64,000 nucleotides of DNA from Bizionia sp. (GTDB lineage Bacteria > Bacteroidota > Bacteroidia > Flavobacteriales > Flavobacteriaceae): contig JAHDHI010000011.1 of assembly GCA_020631395.1 (NCBI GenBank), positions 1 to 64,000 of the forward strand, written 5' to 3'. Shown here one piece after another: positions 52,414-62,061 of this stretch. Position 1 is the stretch's first letter, and each line of letters starts with the position of its first letter. The notes below the pieces were generated by a model, which did no database searches, had not been told where the DNA came from, and saw only the letters and a program-made list of their open reading frames with translations. A program made the translations under genes and the position numbers.

Positions 52414-53295
52414 ATGAAGAGTGAAACTCATTCCGTAATACTACCTGAACAAAGACAACCCAAACCGAAATGGTTACGTGTAAAGCTCCCGACTGGCAAG
52501 AAATATACAGAGCTCCGCAGTTTGGTAGACAAGTATAAACTAAATACCATCTGTACTTCTGGGAGTTGCCCGAACATGGGGGAATGTTGGGGAGAAGGGA
52601 CTGCCACCTTCATGATTCTAGGAAATGTCTGTACACGATCTTGTGGTTTTTGTGGTGTAAAGACGGGAAGGCCGGAGACAGTGGATTGGGATGAGCCAGA
52701 AAAAGTAGCACGTTCCATAAAGATAATGAAAATCAAGCATGCCGTTTTAACAAGTGTAGACCGTGACGACTTGAAAGACATGGGAAGCATCATGTGGGCA
52801 GAAACCGTAAAGGCCGTCCGTAGAATGAACCCTGAGACCACCCTTGAAACGCTTATCCCAGATTTTCAAGGCATAGAAAGACATATTGATCGCATCGTGG
52901 AAGTAGCTCCAGAAGTAGTCTCCCACAACATTGAAACCGTAAGACGATTAACTCGCGAAGTACGCATACAAGCCAAGTACGATAAAAGTTTGGGCGTTTT
53001 GAAATACCTGAAGCAACAAGGGCAACGTCGTACAAAGTCTGGAATAATGTTGGGCTTGGGGGAAACTCGCGAAGAAGTCATAGAAACATTGCATGACTTG
53101 AGAGACAATGATGTGGATGTCGTTACCATAGGCCAATACCTGCAACCAAGCAAAAAACATTTGCCCGTAAAACAATTCATAACACCGGATCAATTTGCCG
53201 AATACAAGGAAATTGGTTTGGGATTAGGATTCCGCCACGTTGAAAGTAGCGCATTGGTGCGTTCGTCTTACAAAGCTCAAAAACACATTAATTAA
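52414..53295 (+). CDS. lipA: Lipoyl synthase
   Basis: 293 residues. Radical-SAM enzyme adding two sulfur atoms to octanoyl groups on lipoyl domains. The auxiliary cluster cysteines are at 47, 52 and 58 ([12 protein letters not shown]) and the SAM cluster at 73, 77 and 80 (CTRSCGFC). The C-terminal YLQPS...[13 protein letters not shown] and RSSYKAQ (the conserved Ser) complete the family signature. The stop overlaps the gap start by one base (TAATG). Confidence 0.96.
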   Translation: MKSETHSVILPEQRQPKPKWLRVKLPTGKKYTELRSLVDKYKLNTICTSGSCPNMGECWGEGTATFMILGNVCTRSCGFCGVKTGRPETVDWDEPEKVARSIKIMKIKHAVLTSVDRDDLKDMGSIMWAETVKAVRRMNPETTLETLIPDFQGIERHIDRIVEVAPEVVSHNIETVRRLTREVRIQAKYDKSLGVLKYLKQQGQRRTKSGIMLGLGETREEVIETLHDLRDNDVDVVTIGQYLQPSKKHLPVKQFITPDQFAEYKEIGLGLGFRHVESSALVRSSYKAQKHIN

Positions 53296-54305
53296 TGATT
53301 ACTGTTGCAATAAATGGTTTTGGACGCATAGGTAGGCGTGTCTTTCGCCTTTTGGATGCATATTCAAATGTAAAAGTCGTTGCAATAAATGATTTGGCTG
53401 ATGCAAAAACATTAAGCCATTTACTAAAATATGATAGCATTCACGGAATCTTCAAAGCCGACATTTCATATGATGACAGTCATATCGTCGTCAATGAGAA
53501 TTCGGTAACGCTATTGAACGAGGCACACCCAAAGACCTTGGATTGGTCTCCTTTCGATGTGGACATCGTAGTGGAAGCTACAGGAAAATTCAAGACCTCA
53601 GAGAGTCTTCAATACCATATAGAAAATGGAGCAAGGCAGGTCATTTTGAGCGTTCCTCCTGAGGGAGACGACATAAAGACCATAGTTCTTGGTACCAACG
53701 AACATATTCTGGACGGGAGTGAGCGCATAATTTCCAATGCCTCATGCACCACGAACAATGCTGCTCCAATGATTGCCATAATAAATGAGCTTTGTGGCAT
53801 CAACCAAGCATACATAACGACAATACATTCCTACACTACCGACCAAAGTTTGCATGACCAACCACATAGGGATTTGCGTCGTGCCCGTGCAGCTGGACAA
53901 TCCATCGTACCGACAACTACAGGAGCTGCAAAGGCCTTGACCAAGATATTCCCGGATTTGGCGAACGTCATAGGAGGGTGTGGAATAAGGGTTCCCGTAG
54001 CCAACGGATCACTTACGGACATAACCTTCAATGTGAAGCACACAGTTTCCATTGAGGAAATCAACAACGCTTTCAAAAGGGCATCTGAAACGAAATACAA
54101 AGGCATCTTGGAATATACCGAAGACCCCATAGTTTCCATAGATATCGTAGGCAATCCCCATTCTTGCATTTTTGATGCGCAAATGACTTCCATAATTGGC
54201 AACATGGTTAAGATCATTGGGTGGTATGACAATGAAACTGGCTATTCCAACAGGGTAATAGACCTAATATTCAATTTGTCTGAAAAAAAGACCCCTTTAG
54301 TATAA
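53295..54305 (+). CDS. gap: Glyceraldehyde-3-phosphate dehydrogenase
   Basis: 336 residues; catalytic Cys151 in SNASCTTNNAAPM and His178 in TIHSYT, NAD-binding GFGRIGR and Asp33 in VAINDLAD favouring NAD, phosphate-binding RRARAAGQSIVPT. The residue after SCTTN is Asn rather than Cys as in the classical motif, as seen in one Bacteroidota paralogue. Coupling to lipA is unusual; this may be a second GAPDH rather than the main glycolytic one, but the window cannot tell. Confidence 0.92.
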   Translation: MITVAINGFGRIGRRVFRLLDAYSNVKVVAINDLADAKTLSHLLKYDSIHGIFKADISYDDSHIVVNENSVTLLNEAHPKTLDWSPFDVDIVVEATGKFKTSESLQYHIENGARQVILSVPPEGDDIKTIVLGTNEHILDGSERIISNASCTTNNAAPMIAIINELCGINQAYITTIHSYTTDQSLHDQPHRDLRRARAAGQSIVPTTTGAAKALTKIFPDLANVIGGCGIRVPVANGSLTDITFNVKHTVSIEEINNAFKRASETKYKGILEYTEDPIVSIDIVGNPHSCIFDAQMTSIIGNMVKIIGWYDNETGYSNRVIDLIFNLSEKKTPLV

Positions 54306-54339
54306 AAAAAATTATATTTGTTGGTAAAACAACACATAA

Positions 54340-56553
54340 ATGCTCTTTTCCTACAATTTTATTTGTGCTTTTTTTCTGTTTTTAAGTATGGGAGTCTGTG
54401 CTCAAAACATGACAGAAGATGATATTGAGTCTCCACAAGCAAAAATTGATCTTGCAATAGCCTCTTCTCAAAAGAACATAGACAACGACAACTACTACCT
54501 AGCACTATTAGACTTGGAATCAGCATTGAACCTTGCCAACAATATGAATAGCAAGGAAAACATAGGGTACATCTACTCCAAGATAGGCAAACTCCAATGC
54601 AAGTTGGAAAACCCCGACGAAGCCATAAAAACGTTGATTAAGGCCATAGAAATCCAAAGAGCAGGCAACAATGTCGAAAACCTTGCCAAGACATACAACA
54701 TCATTGGCAATGCCTATATGGCAAAAAAGGATTATGATCAAGCCATAGAATATTTCAATTCCGCAGAAATGATCTTTCGCCAAGAACGCCTATATTCTTT
54801 GGAGGCAGAAGTCATGTTGAACAAGGGGAAAGCCTTTCTGGAAACCCAAAATTTCGAGAAAGCAAAAACAACACTGGAAAAGACCATCAAAATAGCCAAA
54901 CAGAATCGATTGGATAGCATCTTGAGTAGTGGATTGCTTCAATTGGGAAAAGCACTACATCATTTAAACCATTTGGGAAAAGCTCTGGAAAATGCCAATG
55001 ATGGCTTCGACATTGCCAAAACCAACAATTATGGCGAGATATTGAAAGATGGCAGCATAATACTAAGCAACTTGTACCATAGCGATGGCAATTTGAAACT
55101 ATCGAATGATTATTTGAAGTTCCACATCAAGCTATCAGATTCCATTTCGGTAGCAAGAAAGGCCAATCTAATTCCCGAAAACAGATTGTTGACTTCGAAG
55201 AAAGATCCAAATACTGATTTGGATGCAGAATCCTCGACCATTAAAAAGCCCTCGAAATCCAATACATTCAACCAACTTACCACGATATTGAGCATCGCAT
55301 TGATTACGATACTATCGCTTTTGACCCTCTCTCTATATAAGAACAACAACATCAGGCTCAAATCCAACAATGTCTTGCACAAGAAGAATGCAGAATTGAT
55401 AATTGCCAAGGAAAAGGCCGAATTGGCTTCCAGGACAAAGGCTAACTTTCTATCTACGGTGACGCATGAGCTCAGGACACCTTTGTATGCCGTTACAGGT
55501 TTAACCAACATGCTATTGGATGAAAACCCAAAACCAAATCAAATACAACATTTGAAATCCTTGAAATTTTCAGGAGATTATCTATTGACCTTCATCAACG
55601 ACATTCTTCAAATAAACAAAATCGAAGCAAACAAAGTCGACATCGAACCAGAGACCTTCAACCTGAAAAAGAAGATATCCAACGTTATTTCAGCTTTGAA
55701 CAACTCTGCCTTGGACAATAACATCAAAATACATTTGGAGTACGACGAAACGCTTCCTTTGAACTACAATGCCGATCAATTGAAAATATCACAAATATTG
55801 ATTAACCTCATTGGCAACTCCATAAAGTTCACCAAAGACGGGGACATCTGGATCAGAACAACCAAGATTGATGAAAAGGATGGCATTTACAATGTCCGTT
55901 TTGAAGTTGAAGACAATGGCATTGGCATTGGCAAGGAAAAGCAGGAGCACCTTTTTGAAAGCTTTTCACAAGGTTCCATACAGATCAACCGCAAATATGG
56001 GGGAACAGGTTTGGGATTATCCATTGTAAAAGGCCTCATAGACATATTAAAAGGAAAGATCTACCTTAAGAGCGAATTGGGTAAAGGTTCCATCTTCTTT
56101 TTTGAAATTCCCATGCAATATACCAATGAAGTCGTAAAGGAGAAAAAGATAAACTACTTCAACGAAGTCAACGAACTGGAATTGAGCAACATTAAAATAT
56201 TGGTCGTGGAGGACAACAAGATCAATCAAATGATCACAAAGAAGATCTTAAACAAGATGAACTTGAATTGTGATGTCGTAGACAACGGAGAAGAAGCCGT
56301 AGACCGCGTTAAAACAACAAATTACAATGTCGTGCTAATGGACATACACATGCCAGGCATTAGCGGCATAGAGGCGACCAAAATCATAAGAACCTTTGAC
56401 AAGAATCTTACCATATTTGCTTTGACTGCCGTCACCATAGAAGACAAAATGCAAGAATTTGAAGAAGCTGGTTTCAACAACATCATCTCCAAACCCTTCA
56501 AACAAGAAGATTTTGAACGCAAGCTGTTCAATGCCTTGGTTCCTGATGAATAA
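54340..56553 (+). CDS. TPR hybrid sensor histidine kinase
   Basis: 737 residues: signal peptide (ends near residue 22), TPR sensor region outside (about 55-265), one transmembrane helix (about 311-330), short coiled coil, HisKA domain with phospho-acceptor His376 (VTHELRTPLYAV), HATPase (NLIGNSIKFT, GGTGLGLSI), and a C-terminal receiver with Asp668 (VLMDIHMPG) and switch Lys in SKPF. There is no output domain, so phosphate presumably passes to a separate protein. A -7-like TATATTTG lies at 54313-54320. The stop meets the convergent lpxK stop with no gap. Confidence 0.92.
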   Translation: MLFSYNFICAFFLFLSMGVCAQNMTEDDIESPQAKIDLAIASSQKNIDNDNYYLALLDLESALNLANNMNSKENIGYIYSKIGKLQCKLENPDEAIKTLIKAIEIQRAGNNVENLAKTYNIIGNAYMAKKDYDQAIEYFNSAEMIFRQERLYSLEAEVMLNKGKAFLETQNFEKAKTTLEKTIKIAKQNRLDSILSSGLLQLGKALHHLNHLGKALENANDGFDIAKTNNYGEILKDGSIILSNLYHSDGNLKLSNDYLKFHIKLSDSISVARKANLIPENRLLTSKKDPNTDLDAESSTIKKPSKSNTFNQLTTILSIALITILSLLTLSLYKNNNIRLKSNNVLHKKNAELIIAKEKAELASRTKANFLSTVTHELRTPLYAVTGLTNMLLDENPKPNQIQHLKSLKFSGDYLLTFINDILQINKIEANKVDIEPETFNLKKKISNVISALNNSALDNNIKIHLEYDETLPLNYNADQLKISQILINLIGNSIKFTKDGDIWIRTTKIDEKDGIYNVRFEVEDNGIGIGKEKQEHLFESFSQGSIQINRKYGGTGLGLSIVKGLIDILKGKIYLKSELGKGSIFFFEIPMQYTNEVVKEKKINYFNEVNELELSNIKILVVEDNKINQMITKKILNKMNLNCDVVDNGEEAVDRVKTTNYNVVLMDIHMPGISGIEATKIIRTFDKNLTIFALTAVTIEDKMQEFEEAGFNNIISKPFKQEDFERKLFNALVPDE

Positions 56554-57558
56554 TTAATTGAAAACAAATTTCCTTACCAAACCATCAAACACCTCCGATT
56601 CGTCTATTTGGGTTTCAATTGGCAAGTAATACAGCTTGCCGTTCAATGCTTCCCAATCCTTGAGACGCATATAATCTTTTTCGGTAGTAACAATCAAATC
56701 ATTTTTTGCGATGTCCTTCACGTCATTTTCCGAAAAATGATAATGATCCTTATATTCCAAATGACTGAAATCCAAATGTTTTTGTTTTAAGAAAGTCACC
56801 AACGATTCTGCATTTGCGATACCTGTGACCAAAGTGAATTTTGGCAATGTCTTCAATTCGAGAGCATCTTTTTTGGAGATTACGGACTTACCATAGGAAA
56901 TCGTGCTAAAAAACACATTCTGCCCATTCTTTGGTTTAATCTTGTCAATGATCTTCTTCTTTTCTACTTCATTAATGCCCTCGGGGCATTTGGTCACCAT
57001 AATTGCCTGAGCTCGTTTAGCTCCTGTCCTAGGCTCTCGCAAGTTGCCTGTTGGCAACACCCAATCGTCTACATAGGGGTTGGCAAATGTCGTCAGTAGA
57101 ATGTTGAACCCTGCTTTCACCTTTCTATGCTGAAAGGCATCATCCAAAACAACGACTTCGGGAGTTGGTTTCAAAGCAAGCAATTTGGCAATCCCATTTT
57201 GTCTATCTCCATCTACTGCAACACGGATGTCATCGGAAAATTTGCTATAAAACTGAAAGGGTTCATCACCTAGAATTTCTGCAGAAGCCGTTTCCGTCCC
57301 TATTTGAAAACCTTTGGTCTTACGGCCATAGCCTCTACTCAATGTGGCCAAATTGCAATCTGTTTTCAGCAATCTAATCAAATACTCCACCATTGGCGTC
57401 TTACCAGTTCCGCCAGTACTTAAGTTCCCTACACAAATCAAGGGGAAATCATAGGATTTGGATGATTTTACGCCAAAATCGTAAAGTATGTTGCGCATCC
57501 AAGTCACCGCATAATAAAAAGGCATGAAAGGAAATGCTATGTATCTTAATAACTTCAT
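56554..57558 (-). CDS. lpxK: Tetraacyldisaccharide 4'-kinase
   Basis: 334 residues. Phosphorylates the 4' position of lipid A precursor at the inner membrane. N-terminal membrane helix (about 6-26), P-loop NLSTGGTGKTP (45-55), LSRGYGRKTKGF (about 74-85) and DDAFQHR (about 138-144) with the catalytic Asp region. Shows the organism makes lipid A-based LPS. The gene abuts the hybrid kinase gene tail to tail, with no terminator between. Confidence 0.95.
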   Translation of the reverse strand: MKLLRYIAFPFMPFYYAVTWMRNILYDFGVKSSKSYDFPLICVGNLSTGGTGKTPMVEYLIRLLKTDCNLATLSRGYGRKTKGFQIGTETASAEILGDEPFQFYSKFSDDIRVAVDGDRQNGIAKLLALKPTPEVVVLDDAFQHRKVKAGFNILLTTFANPYVDDWVLPTGNLREPRTGAKRAQAIMVTKCPEGINEVEKKKIIDKIKPKNGQNVFFSTISYGKSVISKKDALELKTLPKFTLVTGIANAESLVTFLKQKHLDFSHLEYKDHYHFSENDVKDIAKNDLIVTTEKDYMRLKDWEALNGKLYYLPIETQIDESEVFDGLVRKFVFN

Positions 57559-57679
57559 GTAATCATTCTTGAAAAGATGACAACCTTCACAATGTCCATT
57601 TTAAACTTTACGGCAAGATCATTCATCATAACGAAAGTAAATATTTTATATTTGTTTCTAAATCAATTCACAAAATAAT

Positions 57680-58774
57680 ATGATTGTTCAAGACGTCATC
57701 AATCACCTCGAAACTTTTGCTCCCTTGGCCTACGCCGAGGATTTTGACAATGTAGGATTGCTCGTAGGTGATAAGAACGCTCCCCTAACCGGAGTTTTGG
57801 TTACATTAGACACATTGGAAGCCGTAGTAGACGAAGCCATAGAAAACAAATGCAATTTAATTGTCAGTTTTCACCCCATCATCTTCAAGGGCTTGAAAAA
57901 AATAACAGGTAAGAACTACGTAGAACGCGTTGTCTTGAAGGCCATAAAGCACGACATCTCCATCTATGCCATACATACTGCCTTGGACAACCATAAAAAT
58001 GGTGTTAATGACATGATTTGCGATCAATTGAATTTGCAAAACAAGAAAATATTGATTCCGCAGGCTCAAACCATAAAAAAGCTGACCACATTCGTTCCCA
58101 AATCCGAAGCGGAAACATTGCGAAAAGCTTTATTTCAAGTTGGAGCCGGCAACATAGGCAATTATGACCACTGTAGTTTCAATGTTGAAGGCATAGGTAC
58201 ATACAATGGCAATGAAGATTCCAACCCCTCGAAAGGAAGCAAAGGAGAAACCCATTATGAAGAAGAGACGCAAATTGGCGTCACCTTTTCAAAACACCTC
58301 GAATCCACGATCATAAAGACCTTGTTTCAAAATCACCCCTATGAAGAAGTCGCCTATGAAATCACGACTTTGGAAAACAAAAATCAAAACATTGGAATGG
58401 GAATGCTAGGTGAGCTGGAGACACCAATGCCAGAAACAAGGTTTTTAGAGTACCTGAAAACCAAAATGAATACGAATGCCATCCGTCATTCCAAATTGTT
58501 GGGCAAACCCATAGAGAAAGTGGCAGTCCTAGGTGGCTCTGGCAGTTTTGCCATTGGTGCAGCCAAAGCGATGGGAGCAGACATATTCATAACCGCAGAT
58601 CTCAAGTATCATGATTTCTTTTCTGCTGAAGACCAAATTATTTTAGCGGATATTGGGCATTATGAAAGCGAACAGTTCACAAAAAATGGTTTAGTAACAC
58701 ATCTTACAAAAAAATTCACTAATTTTGCAGTCGTTTTATCAAACACTAATACCAATCCTGTTAAGTATTTTTAA
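57680..58774 (+). CDS. NIF3-like dinuclear metal-centre protein
   Basis: 364 residues; NIF3/YbgI family with the inserted PII-like middle domain (about 130-240). Metal ligands appear in SFHPIIFKGLKK, YAIHTALDNH and, near the end, ADIGHYESEQF. The family forms hexamers; often annotated as GTP cyclohydrolase 1 type 2 homologue, but the real substrate is unsettled. A -7-like TATATTTG is at 57647-57654. It precedes the coiled-coil protein by 3 bp, a pairing common in Bacteroidota. Confidence 0.9.
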   Translation: MIVQDVINHLETFAPLAYAEDFDNVGLLVGDKNAPLTGVLVTLDTLEAVVDEAIENKCNLIVSFHPIIFKGLKKITGKNYVERVVLKAIKHDISIYAIHTALDNHKNGVNDMICDQLNLQNKKILIPQAQTIKKLTTFVPKSEAETLRKALFQVGAGNIGNYDHCSFNVEGIGTYNGNEDSNPSKGSKGETHYEEETQIGVTFSKHLESTIIKTLFQNHPYEEVAYEITTLENKNQNIGMGMLGELETPMPETRFLEYLKTKMNTNAIRHSKLLGKPIEKVAVLGGSGSFAIGAAKAMGADIFITADLKYHDFFSAEDQIILADIGHYESEQFTKNGLVTHLTKKFTNFAVVLSNTNTNPVKYF

Positions 58775-58777
58775 AAT

Positions 58778-59557
58778 ATGGCAAAGAGTAAAGAAGTAAC
58801 TGTAGAAGAACGCTTAAGATCTTTATACGATTTACAATTAATCGATTCGAGAATTGATGAAATAAGAAATGTACGTGGAGAACTTCCTTTGGAGGTTAGC
58901 GATTTGGAAGACGAAGTTGCTGGATTAAATGCGAGATTAGAAAAACTTGTTGCAAGTCTTGAGTCCGTAGACAATGAAATCAATGCAAAGAAAAATAGCA
59001 TCGAAGAGTCCAAAGCACTTATCAAAAAATACAGCGAACAGCAAAAGAACGTTAGAAACAACAGAGAATACAACTCTATCACCAAAGAAATAGAATATCA
59101 AGAACTTGAGATCGAACTAGCTGAAAAACACATCAGGGAGTTTAGAGCACAGATAGAGCAAAAGAAGGAAGTTGTCGAAAAAACGAAGCAACACGCAAAA
59201 GAAAGAGAAACTCACCTCAAACACAAGAAAAGCGAGCTGGATGCCATCTTATCAGAAACAGAGAAGGAAGAAGAGGCTTTGATCAAAAAATCCGAAGATT
59301 ACAAAAAGAAAATCGAAGAGCGTTTGGTAAAAGCATACAACAGAATTCGCAATAACGTGAAAAATGGCTTGGCTGTAGTTCCAATTGAAAGAGGCGCTTC
59401 TGGAGGGTCTTACTTTACGATTCCACCACAAGTACAGATGGAAATTGGGGCTCGTAAAAAAATTATCACAGATGAGCATAGTGGTCGTATCCTAGTGGAT
59501 GAACTTTTGGCCATGGAACAAAAGGAGAAAATGGAAAAAATGTTTAAAAAATTGTAA
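58778..59557 (+). CDS. Coiled-coil C4-zinc-ribbon family protein lacking its cysteines
   Basis: 259 residues: a long helical hairpin coiled coil (about 10-190) and a C-terminal domain of about 45 residues (ERGASGGSYFTIPPQV; IITDEHSGRILVDELL). This matches the Bacteroidota zf-RING_7/CT398-type family, whose usual form reads ERGACGGC and CEHCGRIL. Here the four zinc-ligand positions are Ser, Ser, Asp and Ser, so zinc binding is almost certainly lost while the fold is kept. It is co-transcribed with the NIF3-like gene, suggesting a shared, still unknown, role. Confidence 0.85.
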   Translation: MAKSKEVTVEERLRSLYDLQLIDSRIDEIRNVRGELPLEVSDLEDEVAGLNARLEKLVASLESVDNEINAKKNSIEESKALIKKYSEQQKNVRNNREYNSITKEIEYQELEIELAEKHIREFRAQIEQKKEVVEKTKQHAKERETHLKHKKSELDAILSETEKEEEALIKKSEDYKKKIEERLVKAYNRIRNNVKNGLAVVPIERGASGGSYFTIPPQVQMEIGARKKIITDEHSGRILVDELLAMEQKEKMEKMFKKL

Positions 59558-59577
59558 TTTTCCTTGAATAGCATATT

Positions 59578-59612
59578 AAAAAGCCTTTACTAAATTTAGT
59601 AAAGGCTTTTTT
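59578..59612. terminator. Terminator after the zinc-ribbon-family gene
   Basis: Near-continuous palindrome AAGCCTTTACTAAA/TTTAGTAAAGGCTT, A-run before and TTTTTT after. Confidence 0.9.
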
Positions 59613-59614
59613 CG

Positions 59615-59695
59615 TTTATACCAATTCCAATTTGAAATGACAGGAATAAGACACTATTTTCTTTTACAGTCATTTCAAATTGGAATTGGTATAAA
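59615..59695. repeat. MITE-like inverted-repeat element (81 bp)
   Basis: Two perfect 27-bp arms (59615-59641 and 59669-59695; beginning TTTATACCAATTCCAATT) enclose a 27-base loop. No coding capacity. It abuts the terminator. The arm resembles the shorter hairpin at 2099-2134, so this is probably one of several dispersed copies. Confidence 0.75.
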
Positions 59696-59764
59696 TATAA
59701 TTTTAACTCTTGATCGTTAAGGTTAACCATATTTATTCGACAAACCCAAAAATATATTAATCCA

Positions 59765-60421
59765 ATGAAAAGAATAATTCCAATAATAGCAATACTCTTA
59801 TTGTTCAGTTGCCAAAATACGGCACAGAACCCAAAACAAGAACAGGTAAAAACGGCAACCCCGATAGAAGTTCCTATGGAAAACGGAATGGCTAAAGCAT
59901 ATTTTGCAAGCGGCTGCTTTTGGTGTGTGGAAGCCATCTATGAAAGCGTTAATGGCGTTAGTGAAGTTATAAATGGGTACTCGGGAGGTCACACGAAAAA
60001 TCCGACTTACGAAACAAGCAACACGGGTAGAACTGGCCATGCAGAAGCAGTGGAGGTTATCTACGATCCTAAAATAGTGAGCTTTGACACCTTGGTAGAT
60101 GTCTATTTCGCATCTCAAAATCCTACACAAGTAAATGGACAAGGACCAGATAGGGGTTCGCAATACCGATCCATCATCTTCTACCAAAACGATGCGCAAA
60201 AGCAAATCATAAAAACAAAAAAAGAAGCTTTGGCAAAAAAATTAGGAAAGACGATTGCTGCAGAAGTCTATCCCTTTTTAAAATTTTGGATAGGAGAAGA
60301 CTATCATCAAAATTATGAAAGACTGCACCCCAATCAGGGTTACATCAAACAAGTTTCCATCCCAAGGCTTAGACGCTTTCAGGCAAGAATGCCAGAAGTA
60401 TTGAAAAAGAACAAGCATTGA
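59765..60421 (+). CDS. msrA: Peptide methionine (S)-S-oxide reductase, lipoprotein form
   Basis: 218 residues. Lipoprotein signal (MKRIIPIIAILLLFSC, Cys16) then MsrA domain with catalytic Cys51 in GCFWC, GYSGGHTKNPTYE, TGHAEAVEV and DRGSQYRS. It repairs oxidised methionine in envelope proteins. MsrA alone, no MsrB fusion. The reducing partner is not in this window. Confidence 0.93.
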   Translation: MKRIIPIIAILLLFSCQNTAQNPKQEQVKTATPIEVPMENGMAKAYFASGCFWCVEAIYESVNGVSEVINGYSGGHTKNPTYETSNTGRTGHAEAVEVIYDPKIVSFDTLVDVYFASQNPTQVNGQGPDRGSQYRSIIFYQNDAQKQIIKTKKEALAKKLGKTIAAEVYPFLKFWIGEDYHQNYERLHPNQGYIKQVSIPRLRRFQARMPEVLKKNKH

Positions 60422-60486
60422 CACAGTGCTTGTTTCTTTTTTTGACTTTGTCAAAAATCACCTTGTAATGATCTAATTGTCAATGA

Positions 60487-61287
60487 TTACAATTTAGTTG
60501 CCTTTATTTCAAAAATGAGAGGATACAACTTGTGCTTGGTAACATAATTTCCCGATTGGGTCTTCACGAGACCTGGCAAAACATTATATGGAGCTTCATC
60601 ATATTCATTCAAATAATCTATTTGCAAGCCAGCTTCTGTCAATGCATTCACGACCTCGCTCAACCCGTGATTCCAACCATACTCTTTGGTCGTCATTTTG
60701 GAATTGGTATCCGCATAGGTACCTTGGTACTCTTCATAGATTACTTCTTCCTGCATGTAACCATATCTCATTTCGGATTTCTCATCCAAATAATCGAACA
60801 TCCATACTATGGGATGAAACTCGATGATGTGAAATGAGCCTCCTGGATTCAATCGTTCCGCTATCATTTTGCCCCAAGGTTTCAAATCTGGCAACCATCC
60901 AATCACCCCATAGCTGGTAAAAACGATGTCGAACGTTTGCTTCACGTGCTTGGATGTATCCAAGACATTGCAACATACGAACTTGGCATCCAAATTCAAT
61001 TCCTCGTTCAACTCCTTGGCCAATTTTACACCTTCGTCACTCAGATCTACGCCAACACATTTGGCTCCCATCCTACTCCAACTCAACGTATCTTGTCCGA
61101 AATGACATTGCAAATGCAAAAGCGACTTGCCATTTACATCTCCCAGTGCATTCAATTCGTATGGCATCAATGAAGTCTTTCCTTTTTTAAAGGCTTTCAT
61201 ATCGTACATGTCGCTTTTGGAGTGAACTTTCACTTTTTCATTCCAAGTTGCTTTGTTTGCTGTAAAATATTTAGAATTATCATTCAT
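60487..61287 (-). CDS. Class I SAM-dependent methyltransferase
   Basis: 266 residues. SAM motif LLHLQCHFGQDTLSW (about 55-69), acidic VGVDLSDEGV (about 78-87), VLDTSKHVKQTFDIVFTSYG post-motif region and FHIIEFHPIVW. The HLQCHFGQDT form of motif I is shared by a group of small-molecule methyltransferases; no substrate can be assigned. Divergent from the lipoprotein gene starting at 61348. Confidence 0.85.
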   Translation of the reverse strand: MNDNSKYFTANKATWNEKVKVHSKSDMYDMKAFKKGKTSLMPYELNALGDVNGKSLLHLQCHFGQDTLSWSRMGAKCVGVDLSDEGVKLAKELNEELNLDAKFVCCNVLDTSKHVKQTFDIVFTSYGVIGWLPDLKPWGKMIAERLNPGGSFHIIEFHPIVWMFDYLDEKSEMRYGYMQEEVIYEEYQGTYADTNSKMTTKEYGWNHGLSEVVNALTEAGLQIDYLNEYDEAPYNVLPGLVKTQSGNYVTKHKLYPLIFEIKATKL

Positions 61288-61347
61288 TGTATGTTAATTT
61301 TCATCAAAGCTAATCAATATTACATAGCTTTGAAAAAAAATCATATC

Positions 61348-62004
61348 ATGTACCGTTTGCTAATCATCGCATTGATTTGCCTATGCGCTTGTAAATCTGA
61401 GGAAGCTCCAGAAAAAGTATTGTCCCTTGCCGAAAACATTGCCTATGCCCATGGCTATGGGAATTGGAAAAACGTTTCGGAGATTCAATTCACCTTCAAT
61501 GTCGACAGACAATCCAAGCATTATCACCGCTCTTGGAAATGGAACCCAAGAACCAATGTCGTCACAATGATGGGCAAAAGAGACACCATCACCTACCATA
61601 CAAACAAGATAGACAGTACGAACATAAAAGTGGATCAAGGCTTTGTAAACGACAAATATTGGGCTCTCTTTCCCTTTCAATTGGTTTGGGACAAAAATGC
61701 ATATCTAAGTCCCCCGACAAATGCAGAATCTCCAATTGGCAACAAGCCACTAAACAAGACCACACTTACTTATCCTGAAACTGGAGGTTACACACCTGGA
61801 GATGCCTATGACATCTTCTACGATGACGATTACATCATTAGAGAATGGGTTTTTAGAAAAGGCAACGCCACCAAAGCTTCATTGACAAATACATTTGAAA
61901 ATTACAAGAATTTCAACGGAATAAAAATTGCATTGGAACATAAGAAAGGTGATGAAGATTGGAATTTAAACTTTACAGACATCCAAATAAAAACCATACT
62001 TTAG
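61348..62004 (+). CDS. Lipoprotein, DUF6503-like
   Basis: 218 residues from ATG 61348, opening into a lipoprotein signal (MYRLLIIALICLCAC, Cys15); 42 upstream codons overlap the divergent methyltransferase start and are rejected. TAGCTTTG (61325-61332) fits a -7 element. The mature part has GNWKNVSEIQFTFN and RDTITYHTNK with repeated aromatic strands, like a Bacteroidota envelope lipoprotein family I take as DUF6503. Function unknown; the assignment is from memory of the pattern. Confidence 0.6.
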   Translation: MYRLLIIALICLCACKSEEAPEKVLSLAENIAYAHGYGNWKNVSEIQFTFNVDRQSKHYHRSWKWNPRTNVVTMMGKRDTITYHTNKIDSTNIKVDQGFVNDKYWALFPFQLVWDKNAYLSPPTNAESPIGNKPLNKTTLTYPETGGYTPGDAYDIFYDDDYIIREWVFRKGNATKASLTNTFENYKNFNGIKIALEHKKGDEDWNLNFTDIQIKTIL

Positions 62005-62061
62005 ACATACAGAAAACAAACACAGGTCATTGCCTTATAAAATAGTTAAGCTTAATTTAAA

